Below are positions 26,478 through 35,019 of a stretch of DNA of 64,000 nt, in pieces. The DNA lies in NCBI GenBank assembly GCA_002292285.1, contig DBBP01000011.1, forward strand, positions 62,001 to 126,000, in the 5' to 3' direction. Position 1 is the first letter of the stretch. Every line of letters begins with the position of its first letter. This DNA is from Proteobacteria bacterium UBA981 (GTDB lineage: Bacteria; Pseudomonadota; Gammaproteobacteria; Ga0077536). The translations under genes and the position numbers were made by a program. The notes under the pieces were generated by a model. That model was given only the letters and a program-made list of their open reading frames with translations, was not told the DNA's origin and made no database searches.

Positions 26478-27191
26478 TTAACGCGAACGTGCGTTACTGC
26501 ATTCAAGCCGGATTTCGGCCAGCGCGTCATTCGGGACAGCGGCTCGCGTTATTGGCCGGCCAATGACCAGATAATTCGCTCCGCTACGCATGGCTTCAGC
26601 AGGTGTCGCGATACGATTTTGATCATTGCTACTGCTACCGGTCGGGCGGACTCCGGGAGTCACCAGATTGAACGTTGAGTCGACGTTTTGACGCAAACCC
26701 GCGATTTCCAAGGGCGAGCAAACGACACCATCGAGACCGCAAGACTCTGCCAGTGTCGCCAGCTGGATGACCTGTTCGTCAACTTTATTTTTCACGCCGA
26801 CTTCGTGTAACGCCACGCTGTCCAGACTCGTCAGGACTGTGACTGCGACTAGTAGCGGCGGCGACTCGAGGGTTGTCACTGCGTCGGCTGCAGCGTGCAG
26901 CATCGCGCGTCCGCCACTGGCGTGAACGTTCAGCATCCAAACGCCAAGATCAGCAGCCGCTCGGCAGGCCGCGGCGACCGTGTTTGGAATATCGTGAAAC
27001 TTCAGGTCCAGGAAAACATCAAAGCCGCGCAAATGCAGTGCGCGTACGCTCTGCGGTCCCACGCGGGTGAATAGCTCTTTGCCGATTTTCACCCGGCAGC
27101 TTGCCGGGTCCAGCGCATCGGCAATTGCGAGCGCTTGATCGAGCGATGAAAAATCGAGCGCCACGATAATTGCAGGGTCGGTATCGTTCAT
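26478..27191 (-). CDS. pyrF: Orotidine-5'-phosphate decarboxylase
   Basis: The 237-residue TIM-barrel enzyme converts OMP to UMP, the last step of pyrimidine synthesis. It shows IVALDFSS, KIGKELFT, the catalytic DLKFHDIPNTV with its Asp-Lys-Asp set, and TPGVRPTG binding the phosphate. It follows lapB by 84 bases and precedes mfd by 33. The lapA-lapB-pyrF order is conserved in Gammaproteobacteria. Confidence 0.97.
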   Translation of the reverse strand: MNDTDPAIIVALDFSSLDQALAIADALDPASCRVKIGKELFTRVGPQSVRALHLRGFDVFLDLKFHDIPNTVAAACRAAADLGVWMLNVHASGGRAMLHAAADAVTTLESPPLLVAVTVLTSLDSVALHEVGVKNKVDEQVIQLATLAESCGLDGVVCSPLEIAGLRQNVDSTFNLVTPGVRPTGSSSNDQNRIATPAEAMRSGANYLVIGRPITRAAVPNDALAEIRLECSNARSR

Positions 27192-27275
27192 AACTATAGG
27201 CAGGCTTCAAAGGCAAGTTAAGTAGCGCTGGCCGACTTCCTGGCTCAAGCACGCGCGTCAATCCTTGGGCCTGAG

Positions 27276-28460
27276 CTATTCTCCCTCGATCCCATGGACG
27301 GGCTTTACGGAGTTCCAAAATTTACAGCCCGGGCATTGCCAATGCAGGGTACGCCCCTGGAAACCACAGTTCCCGCATAGATAACTGGATTTATTCTCGA
27401 TGAGGCTAACGGTGAACTCTTTCAAAAGCGTGAGATTCTCCCGCGACTCGCGACTCGCACCGACGAGCGAGTAGTCCACTAAGCGATTTATTCCGCGTAC
27501 CGTCGGCCGCTTCTGCAGCTCGCGTATCAATCGTGCTTTGGCCTGCTCGTGCTGCCCAAGCTCACTCATCATCTCTGTCAGCATCAGCACCGGGGTAATA
27601 CCCGCATGCAATCCGCACAAATGCTCCAGGTAATCGACCAGCTCGGAAACCCGATTGAGCGCCCGGTAGCTGCCAACCAATGGCGTAATCGCCTCCGGAA
27701 GAAACGCTATGTCCTGCGATTCTATCCGCGTCAAATGTCGCAGTGCGGCTTCGTAGGCGCCGGCGGTCGTGGCAATGTCTGCCTGCATGAGTGAGGCGCG
27801 GACGCACTTCGGATCGCTCACCAGTGCCTCGCGTAAAATATCACTGGCGTCTTCGACGTCACCGGTCTCGATCAAAGCACTCGCCTGTTCGCATAGAAAA
27901 TGCGCACGTCGTGCACCGAGATCGCGATTCGCCAGTTTCTCGAAGCGCTTGGTGTACTCGAGCGCCTTTTCCCAATCGTGTTCCTGCTGATAAATGTCAA
28001 CCAAATTATTGATTGCCTGGCGCTGATGCGCGCCCGTATCAAGGAGTTCTTTAAAAAGACTTTCGGCGCGATCGAGTAATCCCGAGCGCATGTAATCAAG
28101 GCCGAGTTCGAGCAGCGCCGTGGTGCGCTGGTCGAACGCCAGGCTCGGCTTCGCTACCAGATTTTGATGGATACGAATCGCTCTATCGACTTCGCCACGG
28201 CGACGAAACAGATTGCCCAGCGCGAGATGGGTTTCAACCGTTTCGCTTTCTACTTCGAGCACTCTGATAAAGACCTCAATGGCCTTGTCCGGTCGGTCTT
28301 CCAGTAAGTAGTTCAGGCCTCGAAAATAGTCAGAAGACATGCCGCGGTTAGCGCCATTAGCGCTCTTCGCTGCGCTCTCACGGCGCCCCAGAAACCAGCC
28401 CGAAAGCGCGGCGACTGGCAATAGGCAGACGACTATCGCAAATAGATAGTCAACCGCCAT
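27276..28460 (-). CDS. lapB: Lipopolysaccharide assembly protein B (YciM)
   Basis: The 394-residue protein has one N-terminal membrane helix (about residues 4-25), a long series of TPR repeats (about 45-340) and a C-terminal rubredoxin-type zinc site with Cys362, Cys365, Cys376 and Cys379 (CGNCGF and CPGC). LapB regulates lipopolysaccharide synthesis by steering FtsH towards LpxC. The closing KPVHGIEG resembles the E. coli protein closely. Its start overlaps lapA by 11 bases, so the pair is coupled. Confidence 0.95.
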   Translation of the reverse strand: MAVDYLFAIVVCLLPVAALSGWFLGRRESAAKSANGANRGMSSDYFRGLNYLLEDRPDKAIEVFIRVLEVESETVETHLALGNLFRRRGEVDRAIRIHQNLVAKPSLAFDQRTTALLELGLDYMRSGLLDRAESLFKELLDTGAHQRQAINNLVDIYQQEHDWEKALEYTKRFEKLANRDLGARRAHFLCEQASALIETGDVEDASDILREALVSDPKCVRASLMQADIATTAGAYEAALRHLTRIESQDIAFLPEAITPLVGSYRALNRVSELVDYLEHLCGLHAGITPVLMLTEMMSELGQHEQAKARLIRELQKRPTVRGINRLVDYSLVGASRESRENLTLLKEFTVSLIENKSSYLCGNCGFQGRTLHWQCPGCKFWNSVKPVHGIEGE

Positions 28461-28743
28461 CTTTGAGCGCCGCCGAACGCAATACCGTCAGTTCGCGTTG
28501 AAATTTTTCGCTCTGGCGGTTCAAGCGTCGACACTCGGCACGCGCGCGCAACAACGAGGACGCCATTGCGACAATGCCGCAAACTGCGCCGACTACGAGG
28601 GTGGCGACGACTACCCAGGAAAGCTCAATAGTAAGTTTCGAAATAACGAAATCGACATCAACTTCCTGACGATTACGCACGTGAAATATCAGTCCTGCGA
28701 CGGCAACAAGAAGTACGAATGCGATGGAAAATACGCGCGCCAA
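28450..28743 (-). CDS. lapA: Lipopolysaccharide assembly protein A domain protein (DUF1049)
   Basis: A small protein of about 97 residues with two membrane helices separated by the conserved VRNRQEVDVDFV segment and a charged coiled-coil tail (RARAECRRLNRQSEKFQREL). This is LapA, partner of LapB in the inner membrane. The frame is open to 28797, but TTG 28743, preceded by AAGGA seven bases upstream, gives the family's usual length and a clean membrane start. It follows ihfB. Confidence 0.87.
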   Translation of the reverse strand: MARVFSIAFVLLVAVAGLIFHVRNRQEVDVDFVISKLTIELSWVVVATLVVGAVCGIVAMASSLLRARAECRRLNRQSEKFQRELTVLRSAALKDGG

Positions 28744-28816
28744 TGCCCTGTCCTTATGTAATACAGATCCCGCGGAAATGGACGGAAACGCCCGCAATCA
28801 GTGCGGACGTGCCGCG

Positions 28817-29176
28817 CTAATCGTTGTTACCCTCGCCGTCACCTTCAGAATCCCCATCCGAATCTCGAGCAAGCTTAATCTCGGGCGCTGTTGCGACACC
28901 GAGGTTCACGCGTTCGCGTAACTCTTTGCCGGGCTTGAAATGGGGCATGTATTTGGCAGGCAGCGAGACCGGGTCACCCGATTTAGGGTTGCGGCCCACG
29001 CGTGGTGGTCGGTAATGCAAAGAGAAGCTTCCAAACCCGCGGATCTCGATGCGTTCCCCGGATGCAAGGGTTTGCCCCATGTGCTCCAGCATCGTCTTAA
29101 CCGCAAGCTCAACATCTCGGTAGCCGAGCTGGGACTGTTTTCTTACGAGCGATTCAATAAGTTCTGACTTCGTCAT
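28817..29176 (-). CDS. ihfB: Integration host factor subunit beta
   Basis: The 119-residue DNA-bending protein matches IHF beta: MTKSELIESLVRKQ at the start, RIEIRGFGSFSLHYRPPRVGRNPKSGD with the arm containing the intercalating proline, and a conserved FKPGKELRERVN. The family normally has about 94 residues; here the protein runs on for some 25 more, ending in an acidic, glycine-rich tail (DSDGDSEGDGEGNND). It is encoded between rpsA and lapA, the usual place for ihfB. Confidence 0.96.
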   Translation of the reverse strand: MTKSELIESLVRKQSQLGYRDVELAVKTMLEHMGQTLASGERIEIRGFGSFSLHYRPPRVGRNPKSGDPVSLPAKYMPHFKPGKELRERVNLGVATAPEIKLARDSDGDSEGDGEGNND

Positions 29177-29231
29177 TATTATTCTCGATAGTATCCAGTC
29201 ACAGCTCGGGGATTAACCGTATGCGTTCGCG

Positions 29232-30902
29232 TTATTGCGAATCGAGCTGCTCCTTCAGCAAGTCACCAAGCGTCGTCCTCGTATTCTCGTGCTCGGCACT
29301 GTATTCCTGCAAGGCAACCGCTTCTTCTTCGCTCTCTTTCGCCTTAATCGACAGATTAACGATACGGCGTTTACGATCAACACCGACAATCAGTGCTTCG
29401 ACATTCTCGCCCTCTTTGAGGAACTTGCGTGCATCATCGACTGCATCGATGGAGATTTCGGAGGCTCGTAAGTAACCCTCGACGCCCTCAGCGAGTTCGA
29501 CCATCGCGCCTTTCGTGTCAACTTCGAGGAGCTTACCGACGACCCGCACACCGCGGGTATATTCGGCGAGAAAGGTCGAGAAGGGATCTTGTGCCAGTTG
29601 CTTAACGCCGAGCGAAATCCGCTCACGTTCAGCGTCAACGGCCAGCACGACCGTCTCAAGATCGTCACCCTTCTTGTAATTGCGAACCATTTCTTCGCCC
29701 GGTAAATCCCAGGACAAGTCGGACAAATGCACCAGACCATCGATGCCGCCGTCGAGGCCAATAAATACACCGAAGTCAGTGATGGATTTGATCTTGCCCG
29801 CGACACGGTCGTTCTTGTTGTGAGTAGCGGCAAACTCTTCCCAAGGGTTGGCGCGGCATTGTTTCATGCCGAGTGAAATACGCCGACGCTCCTCGTCGAT
29901 ATCAAGAACCATGACCTCGACTTCTTCGCCCAGATGGACGACTTTTGAGGGATGCACGTTCTTGTTCGTCCAGTCCATTTCCGAAACGTGAACGAGGCCT
30001 TCAACACCTTCTTCGATTTCAACAAAACAGCCGTAGTCGGCGATGTTGGAAACCTTGCCGAACAGTCGGGAAAGTTCCGGATAGCGACGCGCGATATCGA
30101 CCCACGGATCGTCGCCCAACTGCTTGAGGCCAAGAGAGACGCGTTGGCGTTCGCGATCAAACTTGAGGACTTTGACCTCGATCTCGTCGCCAATGTTGAC
30201 GACTTCTGAAGGATGCTTGACGCGGCGCCATGCCATATCGGTGATATGCAGCAAACCGTCGATGCCACCAAGGTCAATAAACGCACCGTAGTCGGTAAGA
30301 TTCTTGACCAGGCCTTTGATCACTGTTCCTTCGGTCAGCCCGTCGAGCAGCGCTTCGCGCTCGGCTGAATTTTCGTTCTCGACCACGGCACGGCGCGACA
30401 CAACGACATTGTTGCGCCGGCGGTCGACTTTAATAACTTTAAACTCGAGCGGTTTGCCCTCGAGATAACTGGTATCACGAACAGGCCGCACATCGACCAG
30501 GGAACCCGGGAGGAACGCGCGGATAGTACTGATATCTACAGTAAAACCGCCCTTGACCTTGTCTGTAATGACGCCCGTAACAGTGGCGGTTTCTTCGCAG
30601 GCCAGTTCCAGCTCTTCCCACGCCTTGGCGCGCTTCGCCTTCTCGCGTGACAGCTTGGTTTCACCGTAGCCATCTTCCACCGCTTCCAAAGCAACATCGA
30701 TTTCGTCGCCGACATTGACGTCTACGACCCCCTCGTTGTTACGAAACTGGTCTATCGGGATGATGCCTTCAGATTTCAGGCCGGCGTTGACGACTACGAA
30801 GTCTGAGCGTACCTCCACAATCGTACCGAGTACGATCGATCCGGGTCGCATCTTGGCCTCAACCTGACTTTCTTCAAATAGTTCTGCGAAACTCTCCGCC
30901 AT
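29232..30902 (-). CDS. rpsA: 30S ribosomal protein S1
   Basis: The 556-residue protein has six S1 RNA-binding domains; the third to sixth repeat the pattern of G-x-V, an acidic strand and HxSE/D, seen in GLLHITDMAWRRVKHPSEV, GLVHVSEMDW and GLVHLSDLSW. S1 helps the ribosome bind and unfold mRNA. The ATG has no Shine-Dalgarno sequence close upstream, as for other rpsA genes, which are autoregulated. It follows cmk and precedes ihfB. Length equals the Gammaproteobacterial norm. Confidence 0.98.
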   Translation of the reverse strand: MAESFAELFEESQVEAKMRPGSIVLGTIVEVRSDFVVVNAGLKSEGIIPIDQFRNNEGVVDVNVGDEIDVALEAVEDGYGETKLSREKAKRAKAWEELELACEETATVTGVITDKVKGGFTVDISTIRAFLPGSLVDVRPVRDTSYLEGKPLEFKVIKVDRRRNNVVVSRRAVVENENSAEREALLDGLTEGTVIKGLVKNLTDYGAFIDLGGIDGLLHITDMAWRRVKHPSEVVNIGDEIEVKVLKFDRERQRVSLGLKQLGDDPWVDIARRYPELSRLFGKVSNIADYGCFVEIEEGVEGLVHVSEMDWTNKNVHPSKVVHLGEEVEVMVLDIDEERRRISLGMKQCRANPWEEFAATHNKNDRVAGKIKSITDFGVFIGLDGGIDGLVHLSDLSWDLPGEEMVRNYKKGDDLETVVLAVDAERERISLGVKQLAQDPFSTFLAEYTRGVRVVGKLLEVDTKGAMVELAEGVEGYLRASEISIDAVDDARKFLKEGENVEALIVGVDRKRRIVNLSIKAKESEEEAVALQEYSAEHENTRTTLGDLLKEQLDSQ

Positions 30903-31011
30903 AGTGTGTTTTTATCAAGAAAGTCCGATGTGCTGCGATTAAGTCATCGGCAGCTAAACAGACGATCTCATCTCCTGAATTGTGGTTAATTAAATAGCTG
31001 CACCCGCCGGC
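30903..31011 (-). promoter_or_regulatory. rpsA leader with alternative pairings
   Basis: The 109 bases between cmk and rpsA contain no Shine-Dalgarno sequence in the last 20. Two mutually exclusive short pairings are visible on the minus strand: CCGATG (30945-30950) with CATCGG (30925-30930), and GCTGC (30950-30954) with GCAGC (30932-30936). In E. coli the structured rpsA leader mediates S1 autocontrol; a similar role here is inferred. Confidence 0.4.
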
Positions 31012-31716
31012 TTAACTGATGGCGCGCGCAAGCCCCCTGTCTGTCACTAAACTTTTTATGTGGGATTCAACGGCGCGAATATCGGATCGGGTCGTATCGA
31101 CAATGACGGCATCGGTGGCCGGTCGTAGCGGCGCCACGGCGCGCTCTTCATCACGCCGATCTCGCGCTGTAATCTCCCCCAAAAGCTGCGCGAGGTTAAC
31201 ACTGATTCCTTTTTGTTTCAACTGCTTATAGCGCCTCTGGGCCCGTTCCTCAGCGCTCGCAGTCAGGAAAATTTTGAGTACGGCATGGGGGAAAACAACG
31301 GTCCCCATATCGCGGCCATCAGCGACCAGGCCGGGGTTTCTGCGAAACTTTTTCTGCCGTTCAAGCAACGCTGAACGCACCGCCGCATGCGCAGCAACGC
31401 GAGATGCCGCAGCACCGCACGCCTCAGTTCTGATGGCATCGGTAACATTGCTCCCGGCCAATAGCACCCCGACGCCGTCGTCCTGCTCAATAAAATCTAC
31501 TTGCAGTGCGGCCGCCGTCAGAACCAGCGCGGGCTCATCGTCCAAATCCACCTGGCTGGTCTCGGCCGCATAGCCGAGAATTCTATAAAGTGCACCAGAA
31601 TCAAGAAGATGCCAGCCCAACTCGCGCTTTAACCAGCGCGCCACCGTACCCTTGCCAGTACCACTTGGGCCATCGATGGTGATTACCGGGACGGCAGAAT
31701 TGTCCGCTTCGGTCAC
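31012..31716 (-). CDS. cmk: Cytidylate kinase
   Basis: The 234-residue nucleoside monophosphate kinase phosphorylates CMP and dCMP. It has the P-loop TIDGPSGTGKGT, GALYR in the nucleotide-binding region, VADGRDMGTVVFP and the lid-like RAQRRYKQLKQKG. It starts with GTG, overlapping the aroA stop as GTGA, so it is coupled to aroA. It is followed by the rpsA leader, the standard order. Confidence 0.97.
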   Translation of the reverse strand: MTEADNSAVPVITIDGPSGTGKGTVARWLKRELGWHLLDSGALYRILGYAAETSQVDLDDEPALVLTAAALQVDFIEQDDGVGVLLAGSNVTDAIRTEACGAAASRVAAHAAVRSALLERQKKFRRNPGLVADGRDMGTVVFPHAVLKIFLTASAEERAQRRYKQLKQKGISVNLAQLLGEITARDRRDEERAVAPLRPATDAVIVDTTRSDIRAVESHIKSLVTDRGLARAIS

Positions 31717-33020
31717 GAGTCAGAGATCCTGAGGCCTGCCGTGCGCGCCTGGTGCGCGAATTTTGGAAACGAAGTGGCAATGGCTGCAGCGTTGTCGATG
31801 GTTATTGCGCCCTCGGAGCGCAATGCTGACATCGCAAACGCCATGGCTACACGGTGATCTCCACATGCATCGACGGTCCCGCCATGCAATTGCCCGCCTT
31901 GAATGGCGATACCATCAGGGAAGGTTTCTGCGTGAATGCCTAATTTCTGCAGCCCGTCGGCCATGACTGCTATACGGTCGCTTTCTTTCAAGCGCAGCTC
32001 CTCTGCGCCACGCAATACGGTGGTGCCTTTTGCGCACGCCGCAGCGATGAAAATGGCTGGGAACTCGTCAATCGCGAGCGGCACCAGATGCAGCGGGATG
32101 TCTATTCCTTGCAGCTCAGACGACGCCACCATTAGATCGGCAACCGGCTCGTGGCCATAGCTGTACTCACGTTGAATCTGGATGTTTGCGTTCATCAATC
32201 GCAAGATATCAACGACCCCGGTGCGGGTCGGATTGATGCCAACGGCCTTCAGTTCAACCGCACTACCGGGCGCGATTGCGCTGCCGACGAGAAAGAATGC
32301 TGCTGAAGAAATATCAGCCGGAACTCGGATGTCACTGGCGGTCAGACGTTGCAGGCCAGCCAGACTGACTCGACCCGGCGTGGTTTCTATTGCCACTCCG
32401 AAGGCACTGAGCATGCGCTCGGTATGATCGCGCGTGACAGCGGTTTCACGTACCGTCGTGCGGCCCTGCGCGAACAATCCGGCAAGTAAAACCGCCGATT
32501 TCACCTGCGCACTGGCAACGGGCAATTGGTAGTCGATTCCGCGCAGTTGAGCACCACCACGTACATTTAGCGGCGGGGTTCCCGCGGCAGTCGTTTCGAT
32601 AGTGGCCCCCATTTGTGTCAAGGGAACGGACACGCGGCGCATTGGTCGCTGGCTCAAAGACGCGTCACCACCCAATGTGGCATCGATGCCGCTGCCGGCA
32701 AGAATGCCGCACAACAATCGCATCGAGGTACCTGAATTGCCGAGGTCAATTGCCTTGCTTGGGGTAGATAGGCCATCGATGCCGACGCCATGAACGATAA
32801 GTTCGTCGGCGCCAGAGATCTCCACCACAACACCCATGGCGCGAAATGCATCCATAGTTGAGACGACATCTTCCCCCATCAAACAGCCCCTCACCGCGCA
32901 GGTTCCGTCAGCCAAAGCGCCCAACATGACGGCGCGGTGGGAGATAGATTTATCGCCCGGGACAGTCACGGCACCGCTAAGCGCTCCACCCGGGGACACC
33001 CGCAGCACGCTACTCACCAT
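31713..33020 (-). CDS. aroA: 3-phosphoshikimate 1-carboxyvinyltransferase (EPSP synthase)
   Basis: The 435-residue enzyme makes EPSP in the shikimate pathway. It has PGDKSISHRAVM with the PEP/shikimate lysine, LGNSGTSMRLLCGILAG, and later LRLKESDRIAVMADGL and DHRVAMAFAM, all diagnostic. It overlaps the tyrA stop by 11 bases and couples into cmk. In Pseudomonas the TyrA and AroA equivalents are fused; here they are separate. The NSGT-loop is of the class I/II-like type, but I would not assign a class from sequence alone. Confidence 0.97.
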   Translation of the reverse strand: MVSSVLRVSPGGALSGAVTVPGDKSISHRAVMLGALADGTCAVRGCLMGEDVVSTMDAFRAMGVVVEISGADELIVHGVGIDGLSTPSKAIDLGNSGTSMRLLCGILAGSGIDATLGGDASLSQRPMRRVSVPLTQMGATIETTAAGTPPLNVRGGAQLRGIDYQLPVASAQVKSAVLLAGLFAQGRTTVRETAVTRDHTERMLSAFGVAIETTPGRVSLAGLQRLTASDIRVPADISSAAFFLVGSAIAPGSAVELKAVGINPTRTGVVDILRLMNANIQIQREYSYGHEPVADLMVASSELQGIDIPLHLVPLAIDEFPAIFIAAACAKGTTVLRGAEELRLKESDRIAVMADGLQKLGIHAETFPDGIAIQGGQLHGGTVDACGDHRVAMAFAMSALRSEGAITIDNAAAIATSFPKFAHQARTAGLRISDS

Positions 33021-33888
33021 CTTTGCGCACCTGAACTATGTTGCGATTGCGGGTGTGTCGGGCGCTTTCAAAAATTGCGAGCAGGGCCTCGCTGTCGCCG
33101 CGTTCAAGCGCCAGTAGCAGTGCTTCAAAACGTTCGGCATAGTCACGTCCAGAGGCCAACACTGCATCCCTGTTCGCGAGCGCAATCTCGGTCCACATCT
33201 GCGGGCTACTGGAAGCGATGCGGGTGAAATCCCGAAATCCACCTGCCGCAAAATCGAAAATGCTTTCGCCGTCCTCGTGTTGCGCAAGCATGTCGACGAG
33301 ATTGAACGCGAGAAGATGAGGTAAGTGGGAAGTCGCCGCAAGGGCACGGTCATGCGCGTCGACCGGCATCGAGATCACATCCGCCCCAACCGCGGTCCAC
33401 ATCGCGCCGACCTGTGCGAGCGCATCCTGGTCGGTGTCGGGTTCTGGCGTCAGGACCACCTTGTGATCGACATACAGATCAACGAATGCGGCTCCGGCTC
33501 CGCTGTGTTCAGTGCCCGCAATGGGATGGCCGGCAACGAATCGCGGGAACCTGTCACCCAGGGCAGTGCGCGCGGCGGCGACGACACTGCCTTTTGCGCT
33601 ACCGACGTCAGTGATCACGGCCGATGCCGGTAATGCGGAACGGACGGTATTGAATATCTCACCGCTGGCACCGACAGAGACTGCGATGACCACCATGTCT
33701 GCCTGCGTGACGGCCTCAGCGGCATTGGTTGTATAAGCATCGATAATTCCGCGCTGCTCGGCGAGTTCGAGGTTCGCCAGACTACGCCCTACTCCGGTGA
33801 CGTGCCCGACTTCTCCGGCCCGCCGCAGGGCAAGCGCCAGCGAGCCGCCAATCAGCCCGACCCCGATCACAGTGAGGCGTTTTATCAT
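33010..33888 (-). CDS. tyrA: Prephenate dehydrogenase
   Basis: The 292-residue protein has an N-terminal NAD-binding fold with VIGVGLIGGSLALAL (residues 7-21) and AVSVGASGEIF, then the helical dehydrogenase domain with FVAGHPIAGTEHSGAGAA and ATSHLPHLLAFNLVD. It oxidises prephenate (or arogenate) towards tyrosine. No chorismate mutase domain is fused; that activity is supplied by the pheA product. The gene follows pheA by 24 bases and overlaps aroA. Confidence 0.95.
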   Translation of the reverse strand: MIKRLTVIGVGLIGGSLALALRRAGEVGHVTGVGRSLANLELAEQRGIIDAYTTNAAEAVTQADMVVIAVSVGASGEIFNTVRSALPASAVITDVGSAKGSVVAAARTALGDRFPRFVAGHPIAGTEHSGAGAAFVDLYVDHKVVLTPEPDTDQDALAQVGAMWTAVGADVISMPVDAHDRALAATSHLPHLLAFNLVDMLAQHEDGESIFDFAAGGFRDFTRIASSSPQMWTEIALANRDAVLASGRDYAERFEALLLALERGDSEALLAIFESARHTRNRNIVQVRKDGE

Positions 33889-33912
33889 TGTTGAGCGTAC
33901 GTTCGAAAGAAA

Positions 33913-34998
33913 TCAGAAGACAGCGCGCGGACAGCTGCCCAGCACTTTGAACATGGCAGCGAGGGATTCAATTTCGCCAAGTGCGTCAGCAACAATCGGG
34001 TCGTCGGCGTGCCCGAGGAAGTCTACGAAGAACAAGTAATCCCAGAGACCGTTACGTAGCGGTCGCGATTCGATTCTCGACATGCTGATATTGCGTCCGG
34101 CGAGTACACCAAGAATCGCCGCCAGCGCGCCGGGCCGATTCGACATACTGAACATCACCATCGTGCGGTCATCGCTTGTCGGCAACGGACGATTCCGGCC
34201 TAACACGACAAATCGGGTCGTGTTGTGCGGAGTATCTTCAATGTTGCCGGCCAACGTATTCAGCCCGTACAACTCGCCTGCTTCGCTACTCGCAATCGCG
34301 GCGCTTTTAGGTTCATCCCGCGCGCGGCAAGCGGCGGCTGCGTTCGAGCCGAGGGCAACTTGCTCAACGCCGGGTAAATTGGCTAACAACCAGCTTCGGC
34401 ATTGTTGCAAGGCTTGGTCATGCGCATAAACGCGCTCAACTGCGCCCAGCTCAGTGCCGCTACTCAATAGCTGATGATGGACGGCAAGGACAATCTCACT
34501 ACAGACGCCCAAAGAGGTCTCGCCCAGACAATCGAGGGTCTGATTAATCGAACCGCCGACCGAATTTTCAATCGGCACGACACCATAATCGCAACTGCGG
34601 GCTTCTACCTGACGAAACACATCGGCGATACTTGCCTGAGTTACCGGGGTTACTGCGCCACCGAAATGCTTCAATAGTGCCGCATGCGTATACGTGCCTG
34701 CAGGGCCTAAATAGGCGACCGTCAAAGTCTGCTCGAGAGACAAGCAGGTTGAGATCACCTCGCGCATCAGGCGCAGTAAATCGTCGTTTGGCAGCGGACC
34801 GTCGTTATTTGTACTGAGGCGCCGAAGAATTTCGGCTTCACGTTCCGGGCGATAAAAATCGACCTCACCGCCAGCACTGCGTTTGAGGTCGCCGACCTCA
34901 ATGGTCAGCCCGGCGCGGCGATTCAATAACGCCAGAAGTTGGTCATCAACCTCGTCGATGGCGTCGCGCAGTTGGATAAGGCGCTGATCGTCTGACAC
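33913..34998 (-). CDS. pheA: Bifunctional chorismate mutase / prephenate dehydratase
   Basis: The 361-residue P-protein has an AroQ-type chorismate mutase domain (about 1-90; LIQLRDAIDEVDDQLLALLNRRAGL and FYRPEREAEIL), a prephenate dehydratase domain (about 92-270; YLGPAGTYTHAA, VPIENSVGGSINQTLD, NTTRFVVLG) and a C-terminal ACT domain (about 275-355; NRPGALAAILG, ESRPLRNGLWDYLFFVD) for phenylalanine feedback. It starts with GTG preceded by GGGAGG at good spacing and lies only 21 bases after gyrA. The serC gene usually found between gyrA and pheA is absent. Confidence 0.97.
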   Translation of the reverse strand: MSDDQRLIQLRDAIDEVDDQLLALLNRRAGLTIEVGDLKRSAGGEVDFYRPEREAEILRRLSTNNDGPLPNDDLLRLMREVISTCLSLEQTLTVAYLGPAGTYTHAALLKHFGGAVTPVTQASIADVFRQVEARSCDYGVVPIENSVGGSINQTLDCLGETSLGVCSEIVLAVHHQLLSSGTELGAVERVYAHDQALQQCRSWLLANLPGVEQVALGSNAAAACRARDEPKSAAIASSEAGELYGLNTLAGNIEDTPHNTTRFVVLGRNRPLPTSDDRTMVMFSMSNRPGALAAILGVLAGRNISMSRIESRPLRNGLWDYLFFVDFLGHADDPIVADALGEIESLAAMFKVLGSCPRAVF

Positions 34999-35019
34999 GG
35001 CCGTCGCCTCCCGGCAAAC

